64,000 bases of DNA from Agrocybe praecox (GCA_964017145.1 OZ024846.1:496001-560000); one strand, 5' to 3'. Counted from the first letter of the stretch, positions 1-12,528 are shown. Translations and numbers: made by a program. Notes: generated by a model from the letters alone, not told the origin.

Positions 1-528
1 CTCGACTGTCCTCGTACAAGTTCTTCTTCTCGACCTTCCTGTCAACATTCATATCGTGACTGAACTTGCACTTATTTCCCTTCTCGCAAGTTCCAGCCTT
101 GTAGAAGGCGCACAGGATAGTCTTCGGGTCCACACCAAATGGCACCTTCTGCGTCTGTACGGGCTTGAGCAGTGCAGCCTCCTCTTTTGCGCGCTTGGCA
201 GCCTCAGCCTCAGCTTTTGCGCGCAGTGCCTTCTCTTTCTCTTTTTCAAGAGCATCTCTCGACTTGCCAGCCATCGAAGCCTGTTGCTGGATTCGAGCTA
301 CTTCAGCCTTCACCTTGGACGATTTGTTTTTCTATTCAAAGTCGTCATTATAACCGACATAATTTCGGTGTGTCAATTTTATACGAACGTTTTTCATCCC
401 GAAAGTCTGTATTCATTGTTTCCTGGTCAACGATCCTGTCCGGTGTGCACAACAAACTGCGATCAGATTACCTTGTCCTCCTTGACTTTGTTGGATGAGC
501 CCGAGGCTTGCTTTGCTTTTGGTGGCAT
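1..528 (-). CDS. TMA46/ZC3H15 (DFRP1)-like CCCH zinc-finger protein, 5' part
   Basis: Minus-strand gene cut by the left window edge. Exon 1 (528-472) starts MPPKAKQASGSS and ends KEDK before a GTAATC donor. An 18-nt microexon (406-389) encodes TFGMKN. Exon 3 starts at 331 with KNKSSK and stays open to base 1. The joined N-terminus KEDK-TFGMKN-KNKSSK is the hallmark start of the TMA46/ZC3H15 family, which binds the developmentally regulated GTPase DRG1/Rbg1 and associates with ribosomes. After an Ala/Lys/Glu-rich helix comes a CCCH finger (CAFYKAGTCEKGNKCKFSH; C-x7-C-x5-C-x3-H). The second finger and the DFRP domain must lie left of the window. All three exons join in phase 0. The family call is secure; the microexon is inferred from conserved residues and splice sites. 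Confidence 0.9.
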
Positions 529-599
529 GTTGGGAAGTTTTAGTGGCGTTAATCTGGGTGATCCGATAGGGTGAATAAGATAGCAGAGAACTAAGCAAT

Positions 600-1527
600 T
601 ATGATGGACGTTTCGAGGAAACAACAATATCACCCTCAGTGAGATAAATATCTGAGAAACACGTGACACGTACAAATCATTGCTTCACTTGAATTTGTTA
701 CTTCTGACCCTCTTTGTTTTAACTTTTACCTCTCTCTGACTCGTCGTTGCCGCCAGTGAAGTCTGGTGGATATATCTCACATCGAAGCTCATTAACCGTA
801 TCATATATCTAGTATTCACAAGGAATATCAGGAATCAATATTATGCACGTTTGTCCTTACACTGGAGTTCGGCCCATGAAACAATGCTCTTTTCCGACGG
901 CGCAATGCAGGGCACAATTTTCGACATTCGTAGCTTACAACCTTCGCTTTTTCTATAACCCGTACATCTTTTAAACCAAGGCACAATACCCAAAGACCTT
1001 CAAACCTTCAATGGAGCGCTACGGATATGACAAGATCGCATGAGCCTGCTAATATGTTGCTTTAACCTCTAATCATGGCACTCAGTAAAATTTCTGGCCG
1101 ACAAGAATGTGAAATAACATGTCTTTAGGAACTCTACCATCTGCCAGAAGCAGCCAAAAATGTGCCGAGGACAAAAAGAAATATGGCCAGAAGTATCAGG
1201 CAGATACAGACTGCTTGACGAGCACAGGCGGTGATCAGTCGAAACAACCTTACGTCGTTGAGGACATAGATACTGGGCAGAGCAATCCTCAATGCCACAT
1301 CCAATGGAGACGTATCACAATGTTGATCACGACTCGATTCTTACGCATTGGACCCGCAGGACCACATACTTGATTGCGTCCCTGAATCATTCGACCCTTC
1401 GGTTAATGAGACACGTGGAATACTAAATTCCATTCGGCTTTTTAAAGTTTAATCGCATAAGGTCTAACAGCTCAAAAACTTGAACTCGTACCACCACTTG
1501 GCTTTTACTTTGTTGGACTGCTGCGTC
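600..1527. other. Spacer, no supported gene
   Basis: This is the shared upstream region of the divergent TMA46-like gene and the hypothetical gene at 1528. A plus-strand ORF at 1119-1373 (84 codons, ATG start) has no recognisable motif and no clear splice partner, so it is not called. Confidence 0.5.
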
Positions 1528-2137
1528 ATGTCTTTGGAACCTTACCACATAACGGACAACGACGGCAATCCCATCTCTGTCTTCGACATCGAGCCTCATC
1601 TATTTGTCGAGTTACCACCCAAGCTACAGCGAAAAACTACCCGCATACTCGAAAATCTTATTCAGGACTTACATGCAGGACGAGGTCCATCTCAGAAGCA
1701 ATTGGGTCCAAGTCAAAGCTTAAAGCCCATCCAAAATCCCCAAGGTCTATCTTTCATGGAGGATATGATAATGCGCCTAGCGATTTTCCTTCGTGTATGG
1801 CTTGTTCGGTTGGAATTTTGACAAAATGGTTCTGACAAATTTTCCAACTCCTATACGCTATCTTCTATTGTGTCACCAGTTCTCGAACCCTTCTAGAATC
1901 TACGAAGTTGTAGGACCGCTCACATGCTCGCTAGAAGCCATAAAACGTGTCGAAAATCAAGAAGTTCTAATCCCTAGGCCCACTCTATACCTAGCGGTTG
2001 CTCTCAGTAGGACTGGGGCAAACATGGCTAGGATGTTTAGACAGATAGGCATGATTAAAAAAGCAAAAGAACAGGAAAAACTCGCAAGGTCAGTCCCTCA
2101 TGAAGGATGGCAACCACAGCAGGATGGTCAAGGATAA
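1528..2137 (+). CDS. Hypothetical protein, two exons
   Basis: Exon 1 runs from ATG 1528 (MSLEPYHITDNDGN) to 1794. A GTATGG donor and a CACCAG acceptor give an 85-nt intron (1795-1879). Exon 2 (1880-2137) starts FSNPSRIYEVVG and stays in frame to TAA. Both junctions are phase 0, and the spliced product is 174 aa. The N-terminal part is polar and mixed; the C-terminal part (TLYLAVALSRTGANMARMF, then a Lys/Gln-rich helix) looks like a short helical repeat region. I recognise no family. The evidence is only that two ORFs in different frames join cleanly at plausible splice sites. Confidence 0.45.
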
Positions 2138-2636
2138 AGTCTCCTGTTTCTACGTTGTCTGTCACGTTGGCTCGAATCATAGCAGCTGTGTATGGAGGAC
2201 GGTCAAAAATACCGGTAATCCAATCCCTGTGATTCGCGCGTGAGGGTGTGAGTACGTTAGAATGAACAGCATATCCGCTGGGTGGATGGTACGAAATCGG
2301 GCCTGATATGTACTTATCACCCGACGGGAAAAGTGTAATGTTTCACAAACGCGAAGGCGGCAAAGTGGTACCCCTCGTCATCACGGACCTGCCCCCCGAG
2401 TGCGCTAGCATCATCCCACCATAATTCTCAGGCATTCGCATACTGGACCACGAGTGTAAGCCTATCACTGGATTGCGCGAGATTTTTGATATCATAACGT
2501 GGTTTATTGGATACGCTACCAATATAGTGACATAATGCTTGAAACGATGCGAATAATAAGAGTTGGAGAACAACCCAATTTGACATTTACAAAAATTAGT
2601 ATATATCCACGGTATCAATACGTCGGTTGCATCTAC

Positions 2637-4148
2637 TCAATAAAAACGGGTGCTGATTCGTTCTTTTCCATCTAGCATACGCCTGTGGACTATATTACTT
2701 GTGAAAGAGGACCACTTTAAGTGAAGATCGTCAGACAAATTGAATATAAAAAATAGAGGTTTAAACATACACCATTTCCAATAAAAACAGCGGCCTTCCT
2801 TGCAAGGTCCATATCTACGGCCATATCAACATCCTTCTGCTCTGGATCTAATTCGAGTTCATTAGTCGTCACGATAGTATACCAGCCTTCGTCCCTAAAT
2901 TTCTCCTTCAGTCCCTCAACCCAGCCCGTTTTATCGTTGGTCAAGAAAAACAGAACGTCAAGCACCCTATGCTCCCCGGTTTTGGCAGCAGAGACGTACT
3001 CCTCCCTTGAAGATCGAATCTTGTCTAGGATGAAATCATCTGTAGGGAAACAATGCTTGTTGTAAATCTCGATATTCTCCGGTGTGTTCTTGCCCCAGGT
3101 ATATCCTGGTGGGGTAGAAAATTTGTCGGGGAGCTCAGGGAGTAGGTTCCAGCTGTAGAAAGTCGAATTCCAGTTGGCCAACCCGAGACAAGCCTGCTTG
3201 AAGTCTCCTCTTCGAAGATGGATCGCGAGCATGCGATCGTATGGATCGTTTGAGGCTGGTACGCCAGAGCGCGGGCCTCGAGGCAAGAAAAGATATTCGT
3301 TCCTGTCCACCGCAGACTGGACTATAGGCGAGGTCTTCAAAAGTCTGCTCACAGGCGAGTTTTTGAATCCCTCCCAGAGCGGCAAAATTCGGTCAGAGCC
3401 CCAGAGAAACAGATCAAACACCTGAGGGAAATCGTCTATGCTCCTGTCCGCCGACTGGATCTCTATACATCTCTCTGGCGCATCCCGAAGCAGTGTTTCC
3501 CAGCGTTCGAAAATCACATCTCCAGTTTCCCAACGAAATTCAGCTTTGATCTCCTGTGTGTTGATAATTCTTCGTTCTGCCGGAGGACAGACTTTATTGA
3601 AGTAGTCCAGGTTCACCGAGCGTGGCGCATTGTCTCCCGGCTCCCACGAACCGCCCACTGCAGGGCCACTAATCAAAGCGTTCGCAGGCGTGAGAGGCGG
3701 CCAACTTGTTGCCTTTTCCTGTGGCCAGTGGTAATACTCAGGTTTCCAGCGATAGTGTTGAAATACATAGGCGCGCTTGGTCTTGTACGCGAGCCATGCG
3801 TTCATGAGTCTAGACATCGAACGTTTCAGCTCGATGGCATCTCTCCTCGACATGAAGAACTTACACTTCGTTCAATTGATTATTCCATCCCAGACCTTGA
3901 ATCTGACTTTTGAAATACAGGTACCGACCCTTTTTTCCTTCTGGAAATGGGAGGTCTGGATTGTGCTGTGGTAGTTCGTCCTCCCATTTCCATAGCCTTT
4001 CATACGTCGGTGGTAGGTCCGTGTTACCCGCGGGTGATAAGTCGTGGGGGTTCCATACAAGGGATAATGTGTACCGAAGTATGAAGAAAATGCTGGTGAT
4101 GATGATCACGATTATCCACCGTCGGGGCACCCGCCAATGGCTTTCCAT
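2637..4148 (-). CDS. Type II membrane O-fucosyltransferase-like glycosyltransferase
   Basis: Exons are 4148-3865, 3809-2771 and 2714-2637 and give about 466 aa; introns are 55 and 56 nt with GTAAGT and GTATGT donors. The start at 4148 gives MESHWRVPRR followed by one membrane helix (WIIVIIITSIFFILRY), as in Golgi type II glycosyltransferases. An ATG ten codons upstream (4178) is an alternative. The lumenal part has GLGWNNQLNEV, the nucleotide-sugar motif HLRRGDF (about residues 292-298), and the closing block AVFIGNGWSSFTSNIV split over the last intron. This layout matches the GDP-fucose protein O-fucosyltransferase-like family that is multi-copy in mushrooms. Acceptor substrate is unknown. 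No frameshift is seen and the terminal exon restores the expected C-terminus, so the gene looks functional. Confidence 0.85.
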
Positions 4149-5620
4149 AATGCCTCCTTGTCTGAGCCTTTTCTTCATACCCGCTCTGTAACAAAAAAAA
4201 ATTACAGAGTTTCAGCCAAAAAAAAAAAAAAAAAAACATCGAAATCCAACCTTGCCAAGGCCATTAGTGCTGAATAACTTTTGGTATTCGAAGATGGCTG
4301 AGCTTATATAATTCGGAGTTTGAGCTATGACCCACGGTGCCCCACATCTAAAAATGACGGCGGCTAAATCGGTCGGGGACCGGGGTCCAATTGACCATCC
4401 TTAACCCCACCGTGCCGGAAGGTATGTACAGCCAAAAATTTCAAGCAAAAGTAGTCTAGCAAAGTTCGGGGTATACATCGTGGGCCGGCGGTGTGAAGTC
4501 TGATGCATGTTCCGCAGCTCAAAGGTATATACCTCACTCCGAGGCAATATGATCAGTAGGTGTCACTATAAATAGTTTAAATCACTATATATGGACTGAA
4601 TGACTTTCCTCAACGATTTAGAACGTTTCTAGTTATAGAATTCAGTTCTAAATCATGATGCCGTGATGCCGTTTGTCAAGGCACATCATAAAATATAGAC
4701 TCGCGGCCAGGAGTGACCGTTCGATTGTTACTATTAGATTCAAGCTCCGCGGGGCAACAAGGGTCGGGTAAAATGACGTTAAGCATAATAAAGTAATAGA
4801 TATGATTTCAAAGAAACATCCTATCGCTTTCTGGCCGTCTGAGGTGTCCGGGTCCGGTTGAGCGTGACAGCACTTTAAAAGTGTTTGGCTAATGGATGCT
4901 TGCCGGTAGCTCATGCCGAGTTTTCCTGCACTCAATGGACATTCAATAATGCATCTGTAGGCGTCATATAGAGCGTTATATTTCTAGTTGCTTATTTTCG
5001 ACTTAAATTTATCTCTCAATGTGATGATAAGGTATTTGGTTCTCAACTATCTCGCGAAAATACTCAATATTTTTTTCTAGGACAATAATATAACACTGTA
5101 CGAAGATGCGCAACTTGCAAGTCATTTTCAAGTGGGGCCTTATTTAGCTTTGAATTCTCTAAAATATAACAGACAAACTATGATTAATAAACTTCCTAAT
5201 ACATGGCGTACACGATTGATGTGCGTTCCCGCAAGGACAAAAGTATTAAATTTTTATATCAATGGGTGTGGCCCTAATGCACGGCATGTAGGCGGCCAAC
5301 AATTTATAGTCATGGCACACGCCGGGAAATCTTACGGGGGTCAACGGAGGAATATCTTATCCTTGTCTAATCTTATCTGTGTGCCTGAATCTAAAGGTAA
5401 CTAGAATCACCTCGATTTGACGACCTGTCCAGCTGAGTTTAAAAAGGGGGTCTAACGCTTATGATCAACATCAGCTCATGTAAGCGTCCCCGTTTAGATA
5501 ATAGGCATTCGGGGATACCTAAATATAAAATGGTATGGTAACAGCGGCGAGCGACTGAAGGCCACAAAGGAATTTTCAACGAGTCGTCTTTACCAGTACC
5601 CACCATCGAGTACGGCCACT
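4149..5620. other. Spacer, no supported gene
   Basis: It holds the promoter side of the glycosyltransferase gene, with an 18-nt poly-T run near 4219 and an AT-rich TATATAA-like site near 4305. The rest is AT-rich with only short random ORFs. An AATATAAAA sequence near 5522 could serve the gene at 5621. Confidence 0.5.
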
Positions 5621-6203
5621 ATGGCTCCGCGCCAAGCTGGTGATAAATTTTGTGCATATAAACCTCCCACCGACAACTCTCAAGATGCTGACAAAAATGG
5701 CCCTAGTAGTGGGTTTCATAGCTTTTCATTAGCAGGTGTCAACCGAAAACCGAAGAGAAACTCGAGTGAATTGCCATGGATGCAGCCTCACCACAGCTTT
5801 CGCATGCGTAGCACCTCATTTGACAGCTCAAACAAGACAGAGGTTCAAGTAGATCATAGTATACAGACTCCTGTGTACTAAAGACCAACGTTGGACGAAG
5901 ATGTTGACATGGACCCGAGGGAATTTAGTGGAGCGTGCAAATGATCATAAATTTCAAGGTTTCTATATTCCAAAGTATTTAAGTATACGTTAGTTGTAAA
6001 TGTGTCCATACTTATGTTTATCCACTCGTTATTATAGTGTTCCATCAACCCCGGCAAATGCTGCACCTTCAATGGGCTACAATCACATTCTTAAATCACC
6101 TTTTCCGCATAGGACCAATGCATCTCCAAGCCCCGAGCTCAATTCGAGAGCTTTTTTGATGGACTACACCCCCGAATTTAATAATATGACACCTTGGTTT
6201 TGA
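5621..6203 (+). CDS. Hypothetical small Ser/Pro/Asn-rich protein, two exons
   Basis: Exon 1 runs from ATG 5621 (MAPRQAGDKFCAYK) to 5874. A GTACTA donor and a TTATAG acceptor (intron 5875-6037, 163 nt) join it in phase 2 to an exon ending DYTPEFNNMTPWF at 6203. The product is about 139 aa, polar, without signal peptide or membrane helix. A TATA-like stretch lies about 95 nt upstream of the start. The intron is longer than others in this window, and no homologous family is recognised. It may be a real lineage-specific gene or chance ORFs. Confidence 0.35.
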
Positions 6204-7688
6204 CGAGGCTTCCACGTCGCACATCACCCCTTCCCCAAGCCTTTCACGCAGATCATGTCAGTTTTTGACCAATCAAAAAACAGTCTAGCAGAAAGTTTGT
6301 TCCCGTTGTTAAGTGGAGTGTTTTCCCCAAAGGAATGGGAAAATGGGGAAATTTTTCCGACACCACTTTGTTACTTTTTAGTGGTGACTAGGTGTCATCA
6401 ATTCCTCCGACTTCAAATCTTATCTTATCTCGTCCTATTTTTATTCCTTGTTTCGTTCTTCCCTAGTTCAGTTTTATTTCAAAAAATTAGTTTCATAATA
6501 GCTAGCCTCCTATTGTAAATTCTATATAAGTAGCTAGTTTTCGCTTCGTTGACTCTCATTACGAGATCAACACAGTATAATGGATCACATTTGACTTGTC
6601 GCGGATTTCGTTGGTAACTTTCTGCCGACATTCTATGTACCATCGCCTTATAATTTAGATTGAATTGCGTGTAAAAAGTACAGGCTCTCCCCAGTAAGCC
6701 TTCTGAAAAAATAAACTCACATGCTTTTATCGTCCAAATTTTCAAAAGGCTGATTCATAACCTGTACCCCTAAAGATATTAAAGGGTGGCCATGCTGTTG
6801 GCAGGCATCCTTTGGCAGGCATTCATAGTTATCAGTATATACCGAGTGTTTAGAGCTATTATCGAGATGAATATACAACGCATGCCAAAAGGTGGTATAT
6901 AACTTGTTCTGCTCGTATCTCATTGAGTTTAATTACTATCACATCCGATATATATACTCCTATATAATGTTTATATACTACTTATTATCCGCCGTGGGAG
7001 CGCCATAGCAGGGTATCTGAGGAACTACGATTCCCTGATTTTCGTCAACAAACCTTGCAGGATGTGCTCAAGTCATCGGCGCTCGTTTGGGCGTCAATCT
7101 CTAATGGTTGTTGGAAAGCCGGGCTTGGCCGCTTAGCGAACAAAGCCTAGAGGCTAGAGATACGAGTTGGATCGGAGTTTAAAATTCAAACAGTGGACTT
7201 CGAATATTGCTGTAAGTATCTAGGCACGCCGTCTGGCATATAACCAAAAATACGGGTACATAAAATCTAATTTTGAGAAATCGAACATGATAAGTATATA
7301 TAGAAAGCCCGACTTCTGTAAAATGCAGATTAGCTGTATGTTCGCATTCTGGTGGCTGGATGTGCGGCAACTATGTACAGGGATCAAAGCAAAAATTGAG
7401 ATCTTGCATGTTAACATGCCTATTTCATTATTTCATCATACACAGCTCCAGTATAATGCTCGCAAAATTGTAGCCGGGAGTCTATTTCGATATCGTCATG
7501 AATTCGACGAGCATTGGCTATGAATCCTGTTGTTCAGAAGCGCAAGAAACTAAGATTTGATTGATATCAAAAGCCCATGTTCTATTTACATAAACTTTGG
7601 AACTGAAAAGTAACATAACACGAGGACGAAAATGAGTCAAATGACCGATGGTCGTAGCCTAGAAGCAATACTATGACGCGATCGTTTA
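6204..7688. other. Spacer, no supported gene
   Basis: AT-rich sequence with several ORFs of 60-90 codons on both strands, none with family motifs or consistent splice partners. One plus ORF (6255-6518) ends in a hydrophobic stretch that looks like translated T-rich DNA. Confidence 0.5.
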
Positions 7689-8063
7689 TTATGGCCGAAA
7701 ACCAATGTATGACAAGGAAAGGTAGCTCACCCCCGGAATATTTGGTATCCTAACCACCTGGTAAGCTGCTGGTCGCTCCCATCGTTTAGACGCAGCACTA
7801 GAAACGGTACTCGATCTCCTTTGTCTAGACTTGGTTTTTTCACTCAAGCCAGGTGTTGATTGCGTTCGCACAATAGCTCCTGCCGGAGCGAATTGGACTG
7901 TTGGACTTTCGGGACTGGTAATAGACGTAGCACTTGTTGGCTCTACCTGCATTGTGGGCGAGTTGGCAATGATGCTAGGTGAGGCAGGGGAGAATGGGGA
8001 TCGAGTTGGCGTCCCAGAGGTCGAGGAAAAGACTAGTTTCAAGCGAGTGACGATTGAAGGCAT
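7689..8063 (-). CDS. Candidate first exon of a Ser/Thr/Pro-rich protein (fragment)
   Basis: An ATG-initiated frame begins MPSIVTRLKLVFSSTSGTP and continues with a strongly Ser/Pro/Thr-rich disordered region (SPFSPASPS, RRSSTVSSAASKRWERP) up to RIPNIPG near 7730. There a GTGAGC donor is present. Composition is unlike random ORFs here and resembles the disordered start of a regulatory protein. No following exon could be found to the left, so this may be a gene fragment left by duplication or a gene whose remaining exons are degenerate. Confidence 0.4.
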   Translation of the reverse strand: MPSIVTRLKLVFSSTSGTPTRSPFSPASPSIIANSPTMQVEPTSATSITSPESPTVQFAPAGAIVRTQSTPGLSEKTKSRQRRSSTVSSAASKRWERPAAYQVVRIPNIPGVSYLSLSYIGFRP

Positions 8064-9387
8064 ATTTGAAAGTTGGAGTACGAGAGAGTGGGTAGTTTGT
8101 GGGTATTAAAGGATCCAGTATTTGGGTGGTGTCCAAAAGAAATGTAAGGACCGGAAGTTCTAGTAGCGTAGAAGAACCACCAACGATGATCAAGTGGGCT
8201 TAAGTAGGCCCAATGATCACGGTTCGGTAGCTTGAAAGAACACCTCTATAATCGGTTAATCCCTTGATTCATTTCGTGTATGTATGTATACCACAGGTTG
8301 AAACATTATACCCTAGTCTAAGCCAGGACTCACAAGGATTCGATTCCGGCCCATACAAATTATGGCAATGATAAGGGGCTAAGTATTAAAGTCTAATGCT
8401 TCGTTTCAGTAATAAACGTAAGGCTCAGCATGTAGGCGATACAGTCGAAACTGTCTTATCTCATAGCTCGCGTTAGACGTCCGAAGCTATGGGTTATTGT
8501 AGGTTATGGGTTATTGCAGGTCAAAGTAGCCCTCAATCGAGGATTTAGTGGACAGAAAACCTATGGGATTACGCAGGTTATGGTTTTATACAGTTATGGG
8601 AAGTTATGGGACAGGGCAGGTTAGACTGTAGTGATATTAAGCTCTGAGTTCCTTGTGGCCACTCACGCCAAGGCGCGCCATATCTACATAAGCGGAACCG
8701 GTAAGAAGGTACGGTCATGATGTACAGGGTTCTTGAAGGCACCACTGCCATGCTGCATGCATCAGTAAGTAAACTTGCCTTCCGTAATTCACTTAGGTTA
8801 ATTTCCCCCTATGAGCCCACTGGTGACTGCGCCACTGTAGATCAGCTGCCTCGGTAATAGGTATGCTCCAAAGGGAGTGGGTAATATACAAATGGAGTTT
8901 CGGCGCTCTGCTTCACACACGCATCATAATTGAGTGATGCGCATCATTTAGACGCCGGTCATCCCCGCTCTTTTGTTGATCGTCTGGAATCGACTTTCAA
9001 TTGAACATTAGATATGTACACGACTGAGGGTCACTTAGACAGTAATATAGCTCAATCCCATCCACATTCGGAGAAACGGCCTTAATAATAAGGCGTGATT
9101 TGATGATAGCCTCCTCCCCTTTGAAATTCACTCGAGGTTCAGGCTCTGCAACAATTGCTGTTGTAAAAGTCTCAAGATGCGCGGGGCCTATTGCGTGCGT
9201 TATATATCAAAATTTCTAGCCGGAACATTATGGTCTGGGTGTATGTCAGTTAATTGTTTCATTAAATGTACGGGACAAAAGAACCTTGGCTAGGGCTGGA
9301 AAGCGTCGAACATTGTTAGGAAAGTACGATATACTAACAGACCACCATCTAACTTATCATGTCGCCTTCTACTCAACATTCTGGGAA
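8064..9387. other. Spacer with short imperfect direct repeats
   Basis: No gene recognised. Between about 8,485 and 8,625 an 8-mer GTTATGGG and close variants recur several times (for example GTTATGGGTTATTG twice in a row), giving a small degenerate tandem patch. The remainder is the 3' flank of the phosphatase gene. Confidence 0.45.
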
Positions 9388-12024
9388 CTAAGAGTTCAAG
9401 GTACACTTCCCAAAAGCATGTTCTTGCTTCGGTGCCGACCCACTAGTAGTATTCCACGCGGGCCCCTCAGGTACAGTCCAATTTGCGCAGCATTCGTACG
9501 CCCAATCCGTCTCCCGGATTGTTTGCTTCTGAGCTTCGACAAATGTTGAGAGTGGACACATCCCGTCTTTTTGCTCTGGACACCCTTTGATCCCAGTGAG
9601 AGGTGCAACGCCGTCGTTGATGATGATGCGGATCTGCGTGTCTGGGCGAGTCGTGCATTCGAGAACTGTTAATCATAAAAGGTTTTTAGTCGGGCAGTTT
9701 AAGATAGAAAGAAGATCAGAACATACGTTGGAATTGTACGTTAGTGGCGAACGGCACGAGCTCGGAGGAACGGAAGGCTCGCTGTTTAGGTCTATAAGTG
9801 TACGGCAAAGGACCATCTTTCGCCAAGAAAGTCAAATTCAGCGCAGTAATGACTAGAAAACAGCAGTCAGTAAATCTATAACAATCCAAATCATGAGAGA
9901 GATATACTGTTCAACACGAAGACCTCATGTGTTGCATCGACGTACAAGCTCTGGTTTAGCGGGAAGGTAGTCGGATTATCATCAAGTGTCGCATTGGTCG
10001 TAGTGTTATGGGTGGAGATGGGTGTGTGCGTGAGTCTCGCAATGAGCTCATGTATGTACCCAATTCCTTGTCCGAGGGCAACTGGCGACCCGAAGGAAGA
10101 TTCGTACCAGTACTGCAGATCTTGACTAAAGAAAGTGAGTTCAAATTGGGCGGGGATATTAGTACTTTAATATTTGCAGGATCCGGCAAATGGACTCACG
10201 AGTAGTCGAAGTCTTTCCATTCTTCTTCATTGAAAAGCTCGCAGAATTTCGAGTATCCCAAAGCGACAGTCTAAATGAACTTGAACGTTAGCTCCGTAAT
10301 AAGGAATTGAAAGAGTTTAGCCTCCGTATAAGTACCTCATAGGGACACAACTGCTGCATAGTATACACGTCGTCGATAGTCAATTCAAGGCCATGCATAT
10401 GTCGTTGCAGTCGTCTCTGTGCATTCTGGAGGTACCTGTTCGCCCATTCCTTCAAATACCATTGTCCTCTGCTGGCTTTTTCTGCTGATTTCCCGTTATT
10501 GCATCTGAAATGGGGGGAAAAATATAAGTGACGAAGAAGGGCGGGTATACTATACTCACGTCATATAAGGAGCGAGAGTGTTATTGAACTACAGAAAATC
10601 GGTTAGTTCTTCCGGATTGGAATGGAACGGCGAGACTTACATTCTTGTCATAAGACTCGAGTGTAATACTCTGTTGATACTTGCCATCTAAAGGGTGACC
10701 GAAAAATCCGAGTGCAAAATTTATCGCAGAGTTTAGCATACGGTCCCTGAGAAGCGATTGTCACTAGAGCGTCTCCGGTTAGTAGAGGAAGATACATACT
10801 GTGATTCAGTCCTGAAGACAGGGATAGTGTTGGTATCCGTGAAGTTCTGGTGGATCTATAGTAAGCAAAAGCAAAAATAAAATATGCATAACGGTGGACA
10901 TACTTCGAGCAAAAACCCATATTTCATGCGCATAGAGATACCGAGATCATCTGTGGACGTGCATGAGAAGTGAGGTAGCGAGATCATTTTGATCAACTCA
11001 CATAACTGTTGTCGTCCGAACGGAGTCAGCACTATATACATTGATTGATTAGAGCATGACGCCAAGTAAATAAAGAGAAAGGCAGCGTACATTCTTCACC
11101 CAATTTATATGTCCTGGAAAGGATGCATAAGAATCCTCAAGTATAAGAATGAATTTCGATGAGCCGTACCAATCATTGAGGAAGCTCAAGCTCCCGGAGG
11201 CATTCCAAGATGCAGGGTTTTTATGAAGTTTCGTTGCTAGCTTAGTCGGTCCTCCATAGGTTCCTTGGGCAACTGATTCGACACGGTAAGCTTTCTTTTC
11301 GGCTCAGGAGCGAATTTCAAAACAAAAATTACTCACCCCAAGCAGTAGGATATCTGGCTCCATGTCTGTGTAAAAGATGCAGCCCGGTAACACGGCAGCT
11401 TTCTGGAGCCTGCGCAGTAGAATGTACACCAAAACGACCTGGCTTGACGCTGTACCATGGAGAGAGACTGCCCCAGCTTTGGAAGATATTGAACTTCTTT
11501 TTTCTGGTAACCTCCGCCGTATCTTCATCGTCAGTATTTGGTTTTAGCCTCGCTGGCGCAATAAGTTCATGAGAGCACTGTCCCGTATTCATAGGGTATG
11601 CTGGAGCAGTAGCAATGATTGCTGCTTCACCACCTGTCGGGGTACCTCCGGGAAGCCCTACGTTACTTGGGAAGAGGGATGGGTCTGCGTTCGTAGGATG
11701 AGGTGGTGGGTAGTGATGGGCAGATGTCGAACCAGCCTCAGAGGAAGCAAGTGCATATACGTCTGCCTTTCGAGGAGTGCCGGGATTCACGCTGAAGAGG
11801 TTGCAGCCCTCATGGATAGAAAGATAGGCAAACACAACTGCTGACGCTCCGAGCACAAATGCCAGTATGAGATGCCGAACGCCATAAAAATCTGCTTGAC
11901 GGGAGTTCATGGGGGATGGCGTCGCATTACTCTTCTCGAGTTGGTTCATGAAAGTATCGGTTTGAAGAGAGGTTATGCCCTTCTCAGATGGAGGACCTCT
12001 TTCGACGTCGAGTTTCGCGCTCAT
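9388..12024 (-). CDS. Membrane-anchored histidine acid phosphatase, phytase family
   Basis: Thirteen exons with introns of about 45-75 nt, starting at ATG 12024 (MSAKLDVERG) and ending at TAG 9390-9388. Residues 51-70 (HLILAFVLGASAVVFAYLSI) form a membrane anchor, so the catalytic domain is outside the cell or lumenal. The active-site RHGARYP lies near residue 220. Further family blocks follow in order: SLSFLNDWTYKLGEE, LTPFGRQQL, IPVFRTESQDRML, CPYETVALGYSKFC and LYVDATHEVFVLN. The enzyme class removes phosphate from phytate or other monoesters; the RHG histidine is the nucleophile. The usual C-terminal HD dipeptide is HE here (DATHE). A 23-nt microexon at 11113-11091 encodes TYKLGEE. Acceptors of exons 2 and 6 could each be set at two sites. 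Six Cys near the C-terminus suggest disulfides. Confidence 0.88.
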
Positions 12025-12528
12025 CCTACACAGGGTTGGGGAGAAGGTAAGACACGAATAATCCCGAAATAATCCTTTCACTTCAGGTTAAATACGTTAT
12101 ACTGTCCCCTGGCCTAACGATAAATTAATTAGCTATTCGGCCTGTAATAGGCCAAAGTACTTATTACCCTTTTCGCGCCCGAATAAGGTTCATGCATCTC
12201 TGGGAATCATTTTAGCTGTCTCAGTCTGTCAGCGACAATAGCGTCAAGGAAATTGGCTAAAACTCTGATCATATTTCCTGATCGATAAATCGCTCGGGAG
12301 TCGGAACCGATTTAACTTCAAGGACGTCTGTCAATTATTGGTTCGGTCTATTTATACAATTGCCGATACTCGGCTTATTCTCAAACTTAGTGTTTAAACT
12401 CCGCATACACAAACAGAAAGCTGGTTGTCTTTTCTTATCTTTCCAAACATTCAACGACGATAAGCTTCAAGGATACCAGTAGGGATTTCAGAAAACGCAA
12501 AATAATGTGCAACCCAAAGGTATGTCTT
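12025..12528. other. Spacer between phosphatase start and F-box gene end
   Basis: Upstream region of the acid phosphatase gene and 3' flank of the F-box gene. No ORF or clear core promoter motif was identified. Confidence 0.5.

Noticed and set aside
56..574. 172-codon plus-strand ORF
   Set aside because: It is antisense to the clearly recognised TMA46/ZC3H15 exons.
8320..8390. GATTCGATTCC resembling a tRNA T-arm
   Set aside because: The flanking bases do not pair into a T stem and no acceptor or anticodon stem was found.
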